This document shows positions 1 to 11,354 of a DNA stretch of 64,000 nucleotides, one piece after another. The notes under the pieces were generated by a model, which made no database searches, was not told the DNA's origin, and saw nothing but the letters and a program-made list of their open reading frames with translations. The stretch covers positions 310,001 through 374,000 of the forward strand of contig JAPFFF010000042.1 in NCBI GenBank assembly GCA_039105265.1, given 5' to 3'. Source of the stretch: Tritrichomonas musculus. Taxonomy: Eukaryota > Parabasalia > Tritrichomonadida > Tritrichomonadidae. Within the stretch, counting starts at the first letter, position 1, and each line of letters begins with the position of its first letter. The translations under genes were made by a program, and so were the position numbers.

Positions 1-1
1 A

Positions 2-658
2 GAAGAAGCGAAAGAGCAAGGCAATATTCAAGCCGACCTAATACTTAAAGAAATTCTTAGTGAAATAAAAAGAATTGAACTACAAAATACAAATCTAAAA
101 ATTTCAAGAAATACTAATAGTTCTCAAGAAATCAGTATTGATGATAAAGTATTTAGCTCATTGAAATCAATGCAAGCACAGCTTTTAATGGGAATGGTAA
201 AGGAAGCAAAAGGTCAAACTACTGAAGCATTAAATCTATATACCAAAAGTGCTAAACAGGGATCAATCGCTGCAAAAGGGAGACTTGGATCTCTTCTTCT
301 CAAAAAAAATTTAATGCTTGATCAAGCTGAAATCTTGTTGGTTCAAGCATCAAACTGGAAAAGTGATGACGGTATCGGCAATGATTTGATAGATTATGAT
401 GAACGTAAAATCGCTCTTTTCCAATTAGGACTTCTAAAAATGAAACTTAAATCTTTTGATGATGCAATAGAAATTTTCGAATACTTGTTAGATGAAAATC
501 ATCCAGATGCAGCAATATGTCTTGCTATTGCATATCACAATAAGGAGGAATATAGCAAAGCAAAAGAATACTATGAAGCTGCTTTAACCAGTTTTTCAAA
601 TGAAAGTGCCAAACCTTATTATAATTATTTTAAAAATTTATTATTAGATGATGTATAA
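2..658 (+). CDS. TPR/Sel1-like repeat protein, 3' part only
   Basis: The reading frame is open from the left edge of the window (frame starting at base 2) to a TAA at 656-658, so this is the C-terminal ~218 residues of a longer protein; the start lies outside. Helical repeats of the TPR/Sel1 kind are visible: blocks with the small-residue/aromatic pattern such as QLLMGMVKEAKGQTTEALNL, then FDDAIEIFEYLLDENHPDAA and YSKAKEYYEAALTSF, spaced 34-40 residues apart. Such repeats make a right-handed superhelix that binds other proteins; in trichomonads they often follow a protein kinase or other domain that would be off-window. No signal peptide or membrane segment is seen in the part present. Family assignment is fairly safe, the function is not known. 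Confidence 0.75.
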   Translation, partial: EEAKEQGNIQADLILKEILSEIKRIELQNTNLKISRNTNSSQEISIDDKVFSSLKSMQAQLLMGMVKEAKGQTTEALNLYTKSAKQGSIAAKGRLGSLLLKKNLMLDQAEILLVQASNWKSDDGIGNDLIDYDERKIALFQLGLLKMKLKSFDDAIEIFEYLLDENHPDAAICLAIAYHNKEEYSKAKEYYEAALTSFSNESAKPYYNYFKNLLLDDV

Positions 659-1616
659 TAAACAGTACTATTATTTTATGATACCTCTAAGAGATATTTG
701 CTGATATCATCATTTATCATATATTCTTTTCATCATTTTTAAGAGTAATATCAACCAAAATTTTTATCACAAAAAGTTATTAAAAAACTAACAAAAATAT
801 AATTATTTCTTTTTGTAAATTCATTCAATTATGATAATAATAATCTAATTATTAATAATGCTTTGTAATATAAATATTAATATTGTTTATATTTGATTGC
901 ATCGAGTATTATTCTTGATACAAGATTATGCCAAAATATTTTTTGATAAAACAAACATATATAATCTTTTTATTTATTCAATATTTTTAAAATAACTTAT
1001 TAGATCAGTATTATAAGTTTCATAGTTATGATTCTATGGGATGAAAAATATTTCATGAAAAAGTTGAAAGAGTTTCTGCATATTTTCTTTTTTCTCATTT
1101 CTAAATAAAATAAGGCATTCCAATTGTTTTTCCCTTGTTAATTTTTAAAAAAAAATCTATATTTTATGAAGATTAGCTAGAATAAAGGTGTGAGTGCTAT
1201 TAAAAATAATATTTTCCGTTAATTTTGATATATAATATTTAACATTAGTATTAAAATATGTTTTTTGATTTTTAGTAGAAAATATTCCATATGTCCCGTT
1301 TTATTTGCATTTTAATTTTTAATATTTTTGAAAAGTTTATTTAATATAAACTATTCAAAAACAATAAGATTTAAAATAAAAGGGTTCGACCTTTGGCGGT
1401 TATCAAATTCTAAAATTATAAAAAATTATTAATAAATAATATTAGCATTATCAATAACATGATGCAATTTTAAATATGAAGCCGATTCTATTAGCCAAAA
1501 TAGAGATATTTCACTAAAAAAAATAAAAACAGAAAAAGTTTAACTTTTGAAAGGGGAAATTATTTTTGAGTTCTTATCTAATTTCCACCATTCAAAGAGA
1601 TTTTGGGAATTTGTAA
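659..1616. other. gene-free AT-rich spacer
   Basis: About 960 bases between the TPR-type gene and the first transposable element. I see only short A/T tracts and no long frame, hairpin or tandem repeat. A GC-richer patch at about 1381-1405 (agggttcgacctttggcgg) has no tRNA-like partner sequence around it. Confidence 0.6.
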
Positions 1617-1625
1617 ATATCCAAA

Positions 1626-3325
1626 GGCAGAGGAATCAGGGTCTATAAAAATCGGCACGAAAAAAGTTCGTTCGTAAAGGTGAAATAGATGATCGGTATT
1701 GATCGGTATGAACACAAAAAGTTTATCTCAGAAAAATGAGTACTACAAACTTTTTGAATTAAACAAGCGGTTAATAAATGAATTGACCTATCCATTGGTT
1801 AAAAAAACCGTTGACGTTATTTTTTTATTTGAAATTTAGCGCCATTTTGCTTATTAGAAAGACTGGATTGCATGCTTCAACTGCAGAGAAGTTTGCTTTC
1901 TTGGTCTTTGAAGCTTAGACTGCTTGCTCTTACTGCAGGGGAGTTAGCTTTCTAAGCTTTCCTCTAATAACATATCAAATTTTCACACGTCTTGATACCA
2001 TAACTCAGCGTTTATAATTAGTATTTTTGCATTTATTCGACTAAAATAACTTGCTTTCTTGTTCAATGGTACTCATTTAAACTTTAATTAACAATAACCA
2101 ACTTTTTTTATCAATATACCTCATTTTCTTAATGAATAAGCGCTTTTTACTTGATTAATACAATGTACTTTTTAGTTTATTACTTCTCATATACGACTTT
2201 TATATAAAAAAAATTAATTCGATTATTAATAACTTCTTATTTTTATAAATGTATCTCTTCTTCTTAAATATTTAAAGCATTTTAATTGTCATATACATTT
2301 TGCTTTCTTGTTCAATGCAACTTATTTACTATTTTTTTTATAAAATATTTAATTTGATTTTTAATAACCTACTATTTTTCAATATACCTCATTTTCTTAA
2401 TTAATCAGACTTTTTACTTTATTAACACAACTTGCTTTTTAGTTTATTACTTCTCATATGCGATTTTTATATAAAAGAATTTATTTGATTACTAATGGCT
2501 TCTATTTTTACAGTTTTATCTCATTTTCTTAATCAATAAACTATTTTAATTGTTTGGTACATTTTACTTTCTTTTTTAATCTAAACTTTTCTCAAAATTT
2601 TTAAAATGCTACTTGCAAAAGTTTGTTTACACTCATCAAATTAAAATATGTTACAATAAAATGAATAAATTTAGTTAGAAAGATGAGATTAATGATAAAA
2701 AAAGATGAGAGCAAAAATAGTCATAGATAAGATAAAATATTAGGTTAGAAAATGTTTATTAAATATAATCAGTATATTGCATTAATTGAATAAAAGATCT
2801 TTTATAAATAAATAAACTTGTTATCTGAATAAAAAAATAAATTTTTCTTTTTGAGTAAATTAGTTTGATTAACAGGTAAATGAGATACATAAAAAAGAAA
2901 TTGAGTCATTAATTGAGAGAATATTGTAATAACAATAAGAAATAAGAGTTATGATGGAATCTAAAGATTAATTAAATTTGTTATTAGAAGGAAGCTTAGA
3001 AAGCTAACTCCCCTGCAGTAAGAGCAAGCAGTCTAAGCTTCAAAGACCAAGAAAGCAAACTTCTCTGCAGTTGAAGCATGCAATCCAGTCTTTCTAATAA
3101 GCAAAATGGCGCTAAATTTCAAATAAAAAAATAACGTCAACGGTTTTTTTAACCAATGGATAGGTCAATTCATTTATTAACCGCTTGTTTAATTCAAAAA
3201 GTTTGTAGTACTCATTTTTCTGAGATAAACTTTTTGTGTTCATACCGATCAATACCGATCATCTATTTCACCTTTACGAACGAACTTTTTTCGTGCCGAT
3301 TTTTATAGACCCTGATTCTTCAGCC
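1626..3325. mobile_element. Non-autonomous MULE-like element with long TIRs
   Basis: The left arm 1626-~1972 and the right arm ~2979-3325 are reverse complements over ~347 bp; apart from two mismatches in the first seven bases and a few at the inner edge I see no difference. The element is flanked by a 9-bp direct repeat, atatccaaa, at 1617-1625 and 3326-3334. Long TIRs with a 9-bp target duplication are typical of Mutator-like (MULE) elements. The 1.0-kb core has no convincing ORF; it holds two degenerate direct repeats about 250-266 bp apart (for example ttgctttcttgttcaatg at 2051 and 2300, and ttttagtttattacttctc near 2171 and 2437). The near-identical arms argue for recent activity, so an autonomous partner probably exists elsewhere. 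The superfamily call rests on TSD length and TIR form only. Confidence 0.8.
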
Positions 3326-3965
3326 ATATCCAAATATATAAATATTTTGTAACATTTATGTCATATATTTTTTTTTATAATTTTATTTACATCTTTTAAA
3401 TTAATTAAAAAGTAATTAATTAAATATCAAGTAAGATAAATTTATTTATGAAAAATAAAATTGAATTAATACGTTATTATAATTATTTCTCAATTGTGAT
3501 ATACATATAAACCTAGTAAAAATGTAAATTAATATTTTATAATAATATATATATAATTTATATTATATATAATAAATATATTATCATTAATATGATGATA
3601 TAACTAATATATTATCCAAAAAATAAGTATTTGTTAATAAATATAATATTTTTTCAAAATTCTGATATTATCAAAATAATTTTTTCAAAAACTAGCATTT
3701 AAATCAATTATTAATTCAAAATTTTTATTTATAAAAAACAATAATTTCTTGAATATCAATAATATAATTTGTTAAAAATTATTATTATAGGATTAATTTT
3801 AAAATAGTTGTACTTTTGAATGGTCTTCTCAAAAAGTTTTCATTCTTCTCAAAAAATTGAGTGATTATATTTACGAAAATAATATTAACAAATATTTGAA
3901 AGATGATAAGAAAAAGTTGCTTCTCAGAAATAATTTGTGAGAAAATATGAATTTGGATTTCTGCC

Positions 3966-4826
3966 AAAGGTCGTACAACTGAATTTAAACAGTAAAACTC
4001 AATGATTGGTTTGTTTAAACTAATTATATTTTATTATAATAATAATAATCAGTTTTATAAATATTTGCATCGTACATAATTCAAATTAAAATAAAAACTA
4101 AAAGGATATAAGTATATATTAAATTTTCTTCAGAAAATAAATTTGAGTATTTTATCTCAATTTATTTTAATTATTTTTGATAAGAATTTTATAACACTTT
4201 ATAAAAATTTCGAATAGCGATAACTTTTTATATAATTTATTTTAATCATTAATTCTTTTGATATCTTTTCATATGCTTTTAAAACATTAGGTGTTATATA
4301 AAACTAGTTATTATTATTGAAAAAAAAAATTCATTTTTTAGCCAAAAATGCAGAAAAATTGAATTTGTTGAATTATTAAATGATGATTTTAAAAAAATTG
4401 GACGTTACAGGAGCCAAATGACGAATACAATTTTATTTATATGCATTTACTTTCTAATATATTTGAATTTCATTCTAAATCAAATGTCAGTTTTTTCTAA
4501 AAATGAAGATTTAGTTGATTGGTTTCATAAATATAAAAAGTTTAATATTTCAATTACTGAAGGATTTCGTCAAAAAGTAAAATATTATTTGTATAACACA
4601 TAGTATATCCATTCAAATGACATCTATATTTTTTAAATGATGCAAATATATAAGAAATCGATATATATTGAATTTTAATTAAAGTCTTTATTTCAACAAT
4701 TACATTTTATAATATTGGATATAAAATATATAAATTATATATTATAATTATTAATTAAATTATTTATTAAGATAAATATAAATTTATTTAATTTTATTTT
4801 TTATTCAATTTAGTTGTACGACCTTT
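3966..4826. mobile_element. 861-bp inverted-repeat element nested in the left Merlin arm
   Basis: Terminal inverted repeats of 15 bp, aaaggtcgtacaact at 3966-3980 and its complement at 4812-4826, with weaker similarity inward. It is flanked by the 8-bp direct repeat tttctgcc (3958-3965 and 4827-4834). The right Merlin arm keeps the uninterrupted sequence (near 9612-9625: one tttggcagaaatcc), which proves the insertion and the duplication. A 61-codon ORF at 4418-4603 starts with a hydrophobic stretch and matches nothing I know; I do not call it a gene. An 8-bp duplication fits hAT or Merlin-type non-autonomous elements. Confidence 0.85.
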
Positions 4827-4859
4827 TTTCTGCCAAATTAATGTAAAATAATTTTTTTC

Positions 4860-5561
4860 GATAGATCTTCAAATGCAGATTTTTTAGAAAAAACGTTAAG
4901 GTCAAATATTTTAATGTTATTTTTACGGTTGTGGCCACACTCATATTTGTTTTCTTTGGCGAATATTAATCACTCTTCGGCTTACCAAGCAACTATAAAG
5001 ACAAGCGTTTTTTCCCATAAGCCATAAGTAATGACGATCTTGGATTTTACGTTTTTTTTACAGACTTAAGAATATTTCAACTTTTTATATAACATTTTAC
5101 TTAATTATATTCCAAAAAATGTTTACGAGTATGATTTTAATGATGGCATTAATGCATTTGATCCATGTATTCTTCTTATACTAAAGTTTTTCACTATGCA
5201 TATTTCCTTTTTTACCCTGAATATTGATGAAATCCTTTTTAGTTTTACTCTATTTTCATGGCGGAATAATTTTATTAATACTAGCTCTATCATTTATTAG
5301 ACAAAAATGAACCAATTTATACTATTCTGATAATTAAGTTTATCCTAATAGTGTTCCGTCACAAAAAAAGGTATTTTTAAAGTTTTAATAAAAATAATCA
5401 GGTTTTTAAGTAACTTTTTTATTTTTTTTATCCTCATGCCATTTTCTATTAAACCGTCGGGTAAAAAAAATTGAATGCGATTTTCCAAAATTTTGTACTT
5501 TTTTCAATTGAAAAAAAATTGAATGAAAATTTTCCGAAAAATCTGCATTTTGGAATCTATC
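4860..5561. mobile_element. 702-bp inverted-repeat element nested in the left Merlin arm
   Basis: Begins gatagatcttcaaatgcag and ends with the imperfect complement ctgcattttggaatctatc; both sides carry the 8-bp repeat tttttttc (4852-4859, 5562-5569). The empty site is preserved in the right arm of the same Merlin, where the T-tract plus ccgatgcacg is continuous (near 9575-9600). No gene is seen inside; the short frames around 5406-5695 cross the element borders and are not credible. Its ends are unlike those of the 3966-4826 element, so it is a separate family. Confidence 0.82.
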
Positions 5562-5600
5562 TTTTTTTCCGATGCACGAGTTTCCCAGCATTTTCAATCA

Positions 5601-6066
5601 ACGAATTTAAACATAATCAAATCTATAGCAGCATCTGCATTATTTTAACGCACGCGAACGTTGTCACGCCACCAAAATTAATAAATGTGAAATAGTCGTT
5701 GGAAGTGTATAGACTTTTATATAATCTCAAGCAACGAATGTAAACACAATCAAATCTATAGCAGCATCTGCATTATTTTAACGCACGCGAACGTTGTCAC
5801 GCCACCAAAATTAATAAATGTGAAATAGTTGTTGGAAGTGTATAGACTTTTATATAATCTCAAGCAACGAATGTAAACACAATTAAATCTATAGCAGCAT
5901 CTGCATTATTTTAACGCACGCGAACGTTGTCACGCCACCAAAATTAATAAATGTGAAATAGTCGTTGGAAGTGTATAGACTTTTATATGATCTCAAGCAA
6001 CGAATGTAAACATAATCAAATCTATAGCAGCATCTGCATTATTTTAACGCACGCAAACGTTTTAGG
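5601..6066. repeat. 133-bp tandem repeats, left Merlin arm
   Basis: Three and a half units with a period of exactly 133 bp (unit starts at about 5601, 5734, 5867 and 6000). Each unit contains a GC-richer core, cgcacgcgaacgttgtcacg, and the phrase agcagcatctgcat. The same array occurs inverted in the right arm. Subterminal tandem repeats are often transposase binding sites; that role is inferred. Confidence 0.9.
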
Positions 6067-6228
6067 CACATCATTGACATTAACAATAATACTTATTAGC
6101 AAATTGTCAAGAGTCTGCTCTATGAGAATATTACAATTTTATATTCTAATAACAAATAAATAAATAAAAGTATTTTCATTTAAAATCAAACTTTTTTTCT
6201 TTGATTATTCTCAATTCTCAAAAATATT

Positions 6229-6610
6229 TTACCCTTCGGACGTAAGTGGATATTTATAAAATTCAATGAAAAGACGTATTAAAATGAAAAATTACCAAAA
6301 TGAAACGCAATTAATTTATATAAAAATAAAAAAAAAAAATCAAAGCGGATGATTTTCGAACTCAATACTTTGGCCTCAAATTAATTAATCCTTTAAGCTA
6401 AAGCTCTCAAAATTGAAAAAATAAAATATATATTATTTGAAGATAATATCTTTATTTTCAAAAGGTAACTTTTTATTAACTTTTTCTAAAAAAGTCGTAT
6501 TCTAATCATTTTCACGTAGAGTTAATCGTTAAATATAATTGATCTTTTTCTTGGTCTATCTTATTGAAAATGTTTAAACAGAACGTAATTTTTAAAACCT
6601 CCGAAGGGCC
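6229..6610. mobile_element. 382-bp MITE (cccttcgga family), copy 1
   Basis: Starts ttacccttcggacgtaa and ends cctccgaagggcc, flanked by the 9-bp repeat aaaaatatt (6220-6228, 6611-6619). A second copy in opposite orientation lies at 57548-57925 inside a host gene. On the minus strand the middle of the element has a tRNA-like arrangement: a box-A-like TAGCTTAAAGG followed ~40 nt on by a box-B-like GAGTTCGAAAA. The spacing is a few bases short of a true tRNA. The inverted ends and target duplication argue for a DNA-transposon MITE and against a SINE. Confidence 0.8.
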
Positions 6611-6764
6611 AAAAATATTATTTTTTTACGAAATTTTGATAACAAAATTTCTTCTTACATGTCTTCTGGTTAATTTATAAAAAAGCAAAAAGCTTAATTA
6701 TACCTTTTTATGATTTGAAAGTTTACGATTGAGCAATACAGGTACATAATTAAAACAAATACAA

Positions 6765-6985
6765 TTGGCGGATTGATTAACGAGTACATTAAGAGATATG
6801 TTGACAATTATTTTATTCAAGGTGATGTATTGAATCGAGACATCCGAAGTTCAAACTGCAAAGACTTCATTATTGACCTCAGTAAAGAACAACTAAATGA
6901 AGCTGTCAAAGGTTTATGAGATTATGTTGTAAATAATTATGCTTTATCAACTGATATATTAGATATCCTAAAAATGATGAACTAA
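6765..6985 (+). pseudogene. Short broken coding relic inside the Merlin element
   Basis: The text between 6765 and 6985 reads in one frame as TIGGLINEYIKRYVDNYF, then a hydrophilic stretch ending KEQLNEAVKGL, a single in-frame TGA at about 6918, and DYVVNNYALSTDIL to a TAA near 6985. The composition is far more protein-like than the flanks. I do not recognise the family. It could be an accessory gene of the transposon or a captured piece of a host gene; either way it is interrupted and has no clear start. Confidence 0.4.
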
Positions 6986-8002
6986 TAGCCAATATTAAGA
7001 AAGTATTTCATATTTTAAATTGTGTTAACAAAATGCGTTAGTAATATTTCTATTTAGATGATTGAAATATTATATGAATACTCTTATTATTATTCTATCA
7101 GCTTGCATTGATAACATTTGGTGTAATTATTGTAATAGATGGCATTCGTTAATGGTTGCTATTTTTTGTATTGTTTAATGGAATAGCAACAATAAGAATA
7201 TTTTTAAACTTGTCTTTTTTATTTCACAACGCATTCTGATCCTCCTTACTCTCTTTCACCTATCTGCAAAAGTAGACTTTTATAAAATGTTAACAAATGT
7301 TTTTTTTTTGTGATGCATTATATATAAAATGATGAGTTTTGCAAAAGCTATCAATATCATATAGAATCAATCATGATTTATCATGACTTAAATTACTATA
7401 AATTGACCTGCTTAATTTGCGATGATTAACACGATCACAAATTATGAAAAGTAAAGTCATTTATTAGAAATAATTTATGATGAGCATGAATCCACTGCAG
7501 CAATAGCATTAAACATAGATTAAAAATTAGAAGTATCGTTTATATAAACAAATTCCATTATATGCATCAACGTTAGCATTGATAATAAGATTATAACCTT
7601 AAAAGCCTATACTACAAACATAAAAATAGCTATAGCATCCTCCAAGTACTTTGACAATAGAAATCATGCTTTAATATTGACATATCCAACATTTATAACT
7701 CAAAAATGCATCCACAGATGTTATATATTTTTGCTTTGGTGGAAAATTATCACTTCTGCTAGCTTGAAATTTAATAAAGGACAAGAAAAAAAAATATTCT
7801 AGAACATTTTATGTGTTTATCCTTTATTTGTTGCCAGAATGAATCAATTCTATGAATTATATCAATGAATTTTATATATTTAGCATATTAAAAAATATCT
7901 TTATGTTACTATTAAAAAGTTTATCTTAGTAACGTAAAAATACGTTAACTACAACAATTTATATAGTTAACGTCATTTTCCAAAAACACATCATTAAATA
8001 AA

Positions 8003-8911
8003 ATGCTTCCTCGAACAAAAATCGGAATTCCATCACTATTTGAAATGGATGAAATATTTAAAAATGAAAAAAGTGCTATTATTTACTTGATTCAAAAGGA
8101 GGTCCTTTGCTTTCAAATAAATTGTCCACATTGCAGTGTCTTAAATGTGTGGAATCTTAAAACAAAATCTATAAGATGCACAAATCCACATTGCCACAAA
8201 AGTTACTCAGCTCTAAAAGACACATTTTTCGAAAATTCAAAAATCAAGATAAATCTTATCTTGACTTTGGCATACTATTGGCTTTTGAGAATGCCGGTTA
8301 CAAGTATAACAGTAATGTTAAATATAAGTTCAAAAACAGCCTGTGATTATTATTCTTTCTTCGAAAAACTAGTTGCAGATGAAATTTCAGAGACTATTCA
8401 AAAAATAGGGGGGCAAAATGTCATTGTCGAAATTGACGAATCAAAATTTGGAAGAAGAAAATACAACAGGGGGCACTGGGTCGAAGGCACATGGATCGTT
8501 GGAGGTGTGGAACGGACTCCTGAACGTAGGATGTTCGCGGTTGCAGTAAACGACCGTTCAACAGATACAATAGAAGCAATCATTAATCAATGCGTTGAAC
8601 CAGGAAGCATAATCTACACTGATTTTTGGAAATCATATGATACTGCGATTAACGAGATAAATTTTATTAACGATAGTACAGTTTTTGAACACAAAAAAGT
8701 TAACCATTCTGATGAATTTATTACCGAAGACTGTGTGCACACAAACACAATTGAGGGCACATGGAATGGAATTAAATGCACGATGAACACAAGGCAAAAG
8801 TCAAAAGACAAATGCCCGATACATATTTTAACATTCATCTGGAGAAGACAAAGCAAAGGAAGGCTTTGGGATGCGTTCCTAGATGCCTTAAAACATTTAC
8901 ACTTAGAATAA
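8003..8911 (+). CDS. Merlin / ISXO2-like transposase
   Basis: A 302-residue protein with the full architecture of the IS1595/ISXO2 (Merlin) family. Near residues 41-70 there is a zinc ribbon with CPHC followed by CTNPHC. A helix-turn-helix-like segment follows (LRMPVTSITVMLNISS, ~95-110). The DDE catalytic core has Asp in IVEIDESKFGRRK (~149), Asp in IIYTDFWKSYD (~212) and Glu in HTNTIEGTWNGIK (~249). It should cut and paste DNA carrying the matching inverted ends, here the arms at 3790 and 9790. The ATG at 8003 is preceded by an Inr-like tcattaaataaaATG, and nothing upstream extends the frame usefully. Length is normal for the family and I see no break, so this copy may still be functional. 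Confidence 0.93.
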   Translation: MLPRTKIGIPSLFEMDEIFKNEKSAIIYLIQKEVLCFQINCPHCSVLNVWNLKTKSIRCTNPHCHKSYSALKDTFFENSKIKINLILTLAYYWLLRMPVTSITVMLNISSKTACDYYSFFEKLVADEISETIQKIGGQNVIVEIDESKFGRRKYNRGHWVEGTWIVGGVERTPERRMFAVAVNDRSTDTIEAIINQCVEPGSIIYTDFWKSYDTAINEINFINDSTVFEHKKVNHSDEFITEDCVHTNTIEGTWNGIKCTMNTRQKSKDKCPIHILTFIWRRQSKGRLWDAFLDALKHLHLE

Positions 8912-9092
8912 AATAAGTAATTTAACTTTTGAAGAAAATTAAACATCTGATGAAGATTACATAATAAAAATAATTTTAAATGAAAATACTTTTATTTATT
9001 TATTTGTTATTAGAATATAAAATTGTAATATTCTCATAGAGCAGACTCTTGACAATTTGCTAATAAGTATTATTGTTAATGTCAATGATGTG

Positions 9093-9560
9093 CCTAAAAC
9101 GTTTGCGTGCGTTAAAATAATGCAGATGCTGCTATAGATTTGATTATGTTTACATTCGTTGCTTGAGATCATATAAAAGTCTATACACTTCCAACGACTA
9201 TTTCACATTTATTAATTTTGGTGGCGTGACAACGTTCGCGTGCGTTAAAATAATGCAGATGCTGCTATAGATTTAATTGTGTTTACATTCGTTGCTTGAG
9301 ATTATATAAAAGTCTATACACTTCCAACAACTATTTCACATTTATTAATTTTGGTGGCGTGACAACGTTCGCGTGCGTTAAAATAATGCAGATGCTGCTA
9401 TAGATTTGATTGTGTTTACATTCGTTGCTTGAGATTATATAAAAGTCTATACACTTCCAACGACTATTTCACATTTATTAATTTTGGTGGCGTGACAACG
9501 TTCGCGTGCGTTAAAATAATGCAGATGCTGCTATAGATTTGATTATGTTTAAATTCGTTG
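9093..9560. repeat. 133-bp tandem repeats, right Merlin arm
   Basis: Inverted counterpart of the array at 5601-6066, again about three and a half units with a 133-bp period. Individual units differ from their mirror partners by single bases only. Confidence 0.9.
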
Positions 9561-9798
9561 ATTGAAAATGCTGGGAAACTCGTGCATCGGAAAAAAATTA
9601 TTTTACATTAATTTGGCAGAAATCCAAATTCATATTTTCTCACAAATTATTTCTGAGAAGCAACTTTTTCTTATCATCTTTCAAATATTTGTTAATATTA
9701 TTTTCGTAAAAATAATCACTCAATTTTTTGAGAAGAATGAAAACTTTTTGAGAAGACCATTCAAAAGTACAACTATTTTAAAATTAATCCTTATTATA

Positions 9799-10058
9799 TT
9801 TCAAGTTATATATAAATAATGTAAATAATAAATCATTTAAGAAAAAGCCTCAAATATCATAATAAAAACACTTATTTTAATGATTTATGGAATAAATAAC
9901 AAATTTTTTGTTTTTTAAGATATATTAAATGAATATAGATTTTATCAAATATTGATTTAAGAATTTATTAAATAGAAAGAATATTTAATTTTTAAGATAT
10001 TATTATTTTTCAATCAAAAAAAAATTGAGAGAGTCGACCCCTTTTCTTAAAATATTAA
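9799..10058. other. spacer between Merlin and the next element
   Basis: AT-rich, no gene seen. Contains gagagagtcgacccc at about 10027-10041 as the only GC-richer patch. Confidence 0.5.
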
Positions 10059-10066
10059 ATTTTGAT

Positions 10067-11259
10067 AGAGGCATGTCAACCAAAATTCTACTCGATAAAT
10101 TTTTTTGAAAATGATAATATAAGATTTAAAATATGTATATTAAAACTTTTCCTCTTGAGCAAACGAAAACTTCTATACTGTTTTTAGTTTTCATTCAAAT
10201 CATCATTTTTAACTCAATATCTTCAATTCAAAAAGTAGATATATTCAAATTTGATATATTGAAAAATGAATTCTCTTTCATTTTTGATAAGATCAAGATT
10301 GAATACCATTTCAATTTGAGAGAATTTTTATTGAATAGCTTTTCAATTTGAGAGAAGGTTAATTGAATATTCTTTCAATTTGAGAAGAATAAATATGTTT
10401 TATTTATAACTTGGAAATTGAATTATCAAAAATTTATTATTTGATATAAATATACTTAGATATTAATTATGAATTTATAAAAGTAATTATATTTGCATGT
10501 CACAAAAAATTTAAAATAAATATTTTAAAATATTTTATTTTGATTTTATAAAGTAGGTAAAATCATTATTTGATTTATAATAAAGAAGTATATAGTTTTT
10601 ATTAATCAACAAAATAAATTTCTGCTCTAATATTCTCAAATATTTATTTAAAATATAATTATTTGAAAAAGTTCGATCGGAAAAACAAAAAATGATTTAT
10701 TTCAAAATTTTTTTAATATAGTTTTAAAGTAAAATGAAATAAATTTATCATAAGTTCTATAAATCCTCTAAAAATCATATTTTGAGCACTAATTATATTT
10801 TATTTTTTCAATGAACTATCAATTGAATTGAAAGTATAATATTAGTGTATATTGAAACGTATAAAAGAAAATCCCAATATAATTATTAAAATGGCTGTTT
10901 TAATTTGATTAAAAAATGAAATATTATTAGTATCTCAGCTATTTGAAAATAAGACGTTTTATGTTTAGATAATTAAAGAATGTATAGAGTAATCATAAAA
11001 ACCATTAGTAATTTGTTAATATTATTACGTTATAAATGTAAAGAATCTTGGATATTATATTTCTATAGAGTGGATAAAATAAAAAATCAAAATTGATGTT
11101 TTTTACCTAAAAACTATTAATTTTTATTGTACAAACTAAATAATTGGATTACAAAGATCATAAATACAATCTTCTTTTTTATATTAATCTTTTATAATTG
11201 GACTTATCTTATTTTCTACTTTCACTTTTTGAGAGCTTTTTTTTGGTTGATATGCCTCT
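10067..11259. mobile_element. 1193-bp element, family A copy 1 (agaggcat ends)
   Basis: Terminal inverted repeats agaggcatgtcaaccaaaa (10067) and, at the right end, the complement of agaggcatatcaaccaaaa (to 11259). The flanks carry an 8-bp duplication, attttgat (10059-10066, 11260-11267). A second, inverted copy is at 26147-28288. A 72-codon frame at 10133-10351 is preserved identically in the second copy, but this is explained by the high DNA identity; its peptide is simple and I do not accept it as a gene. The right end carries the phrase cactttttgagagc, which recurs elsewhere in the window. Confidence 0.85.
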
Positions 11260-11354
11260 ATTTTGATATTCAATTCTTTCTTTTTTAACACCCTAAACTT
11301 ATTTTGATATGAATACATTTTGACTATTCTTATTTTGGTAAAATTTTCTTTTAA

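Larger units (their letters stand above)
3790..9790. mobile_element. Merlin-type DNA transposon (6.0 kb, carries nested insertions)
   Basis: The outer ends begin ggattaattttaaaatag (3790) and mirror at 9790; both are flanked by the 8-bp repeat ttattata (3782-3789, 9791-9798). The right inverted arm runs ~8977-9790; the matching left arm runs 3790-~6190 but is interrupted at 3966 and 4860 by two other elements. Without those, each arm is ~815-820 bp, and the outermost 175 bp differ by about one or two bases. Arms carry 133-bp tandem repeats. The transposase gene at 8003-8911 is of the ISXO2/IS1595 type, which defines Merlin, and Merlin elements make 8-9 bp duplications, so structure and gene agree. 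A second, broken reading frame lies at 6765-6985. The nested elements must be younger than the Merlin insertion. Confidence 0.88.

Noticed and set aside
1381-1405. gggttcgacc as a tRNA T-loop
   Set aside because: No stems or anticodon arm around it.
4418-4603. 61-codon ORF with a hydrophobic start
   Set aside because: Inside a MITE, no homologue known to me, length expected by chance in AT-rich DNA.
5406-5695. Overlapping short ORFs
   Set aside because: They cross a transposon border and a tandem repeat.
9562-9819. 85-codon ORF, with a related frame at 3785-3967
   Set aside because: These are the two Merlin arms read through; conservation is due to the inverted repeat.
10133-10351. 72-codon ORF conserved in two copies
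   Set aside because: Both copies are the same transposon with near-identical DNA; the peptide is low-complexity and has no homology I know.
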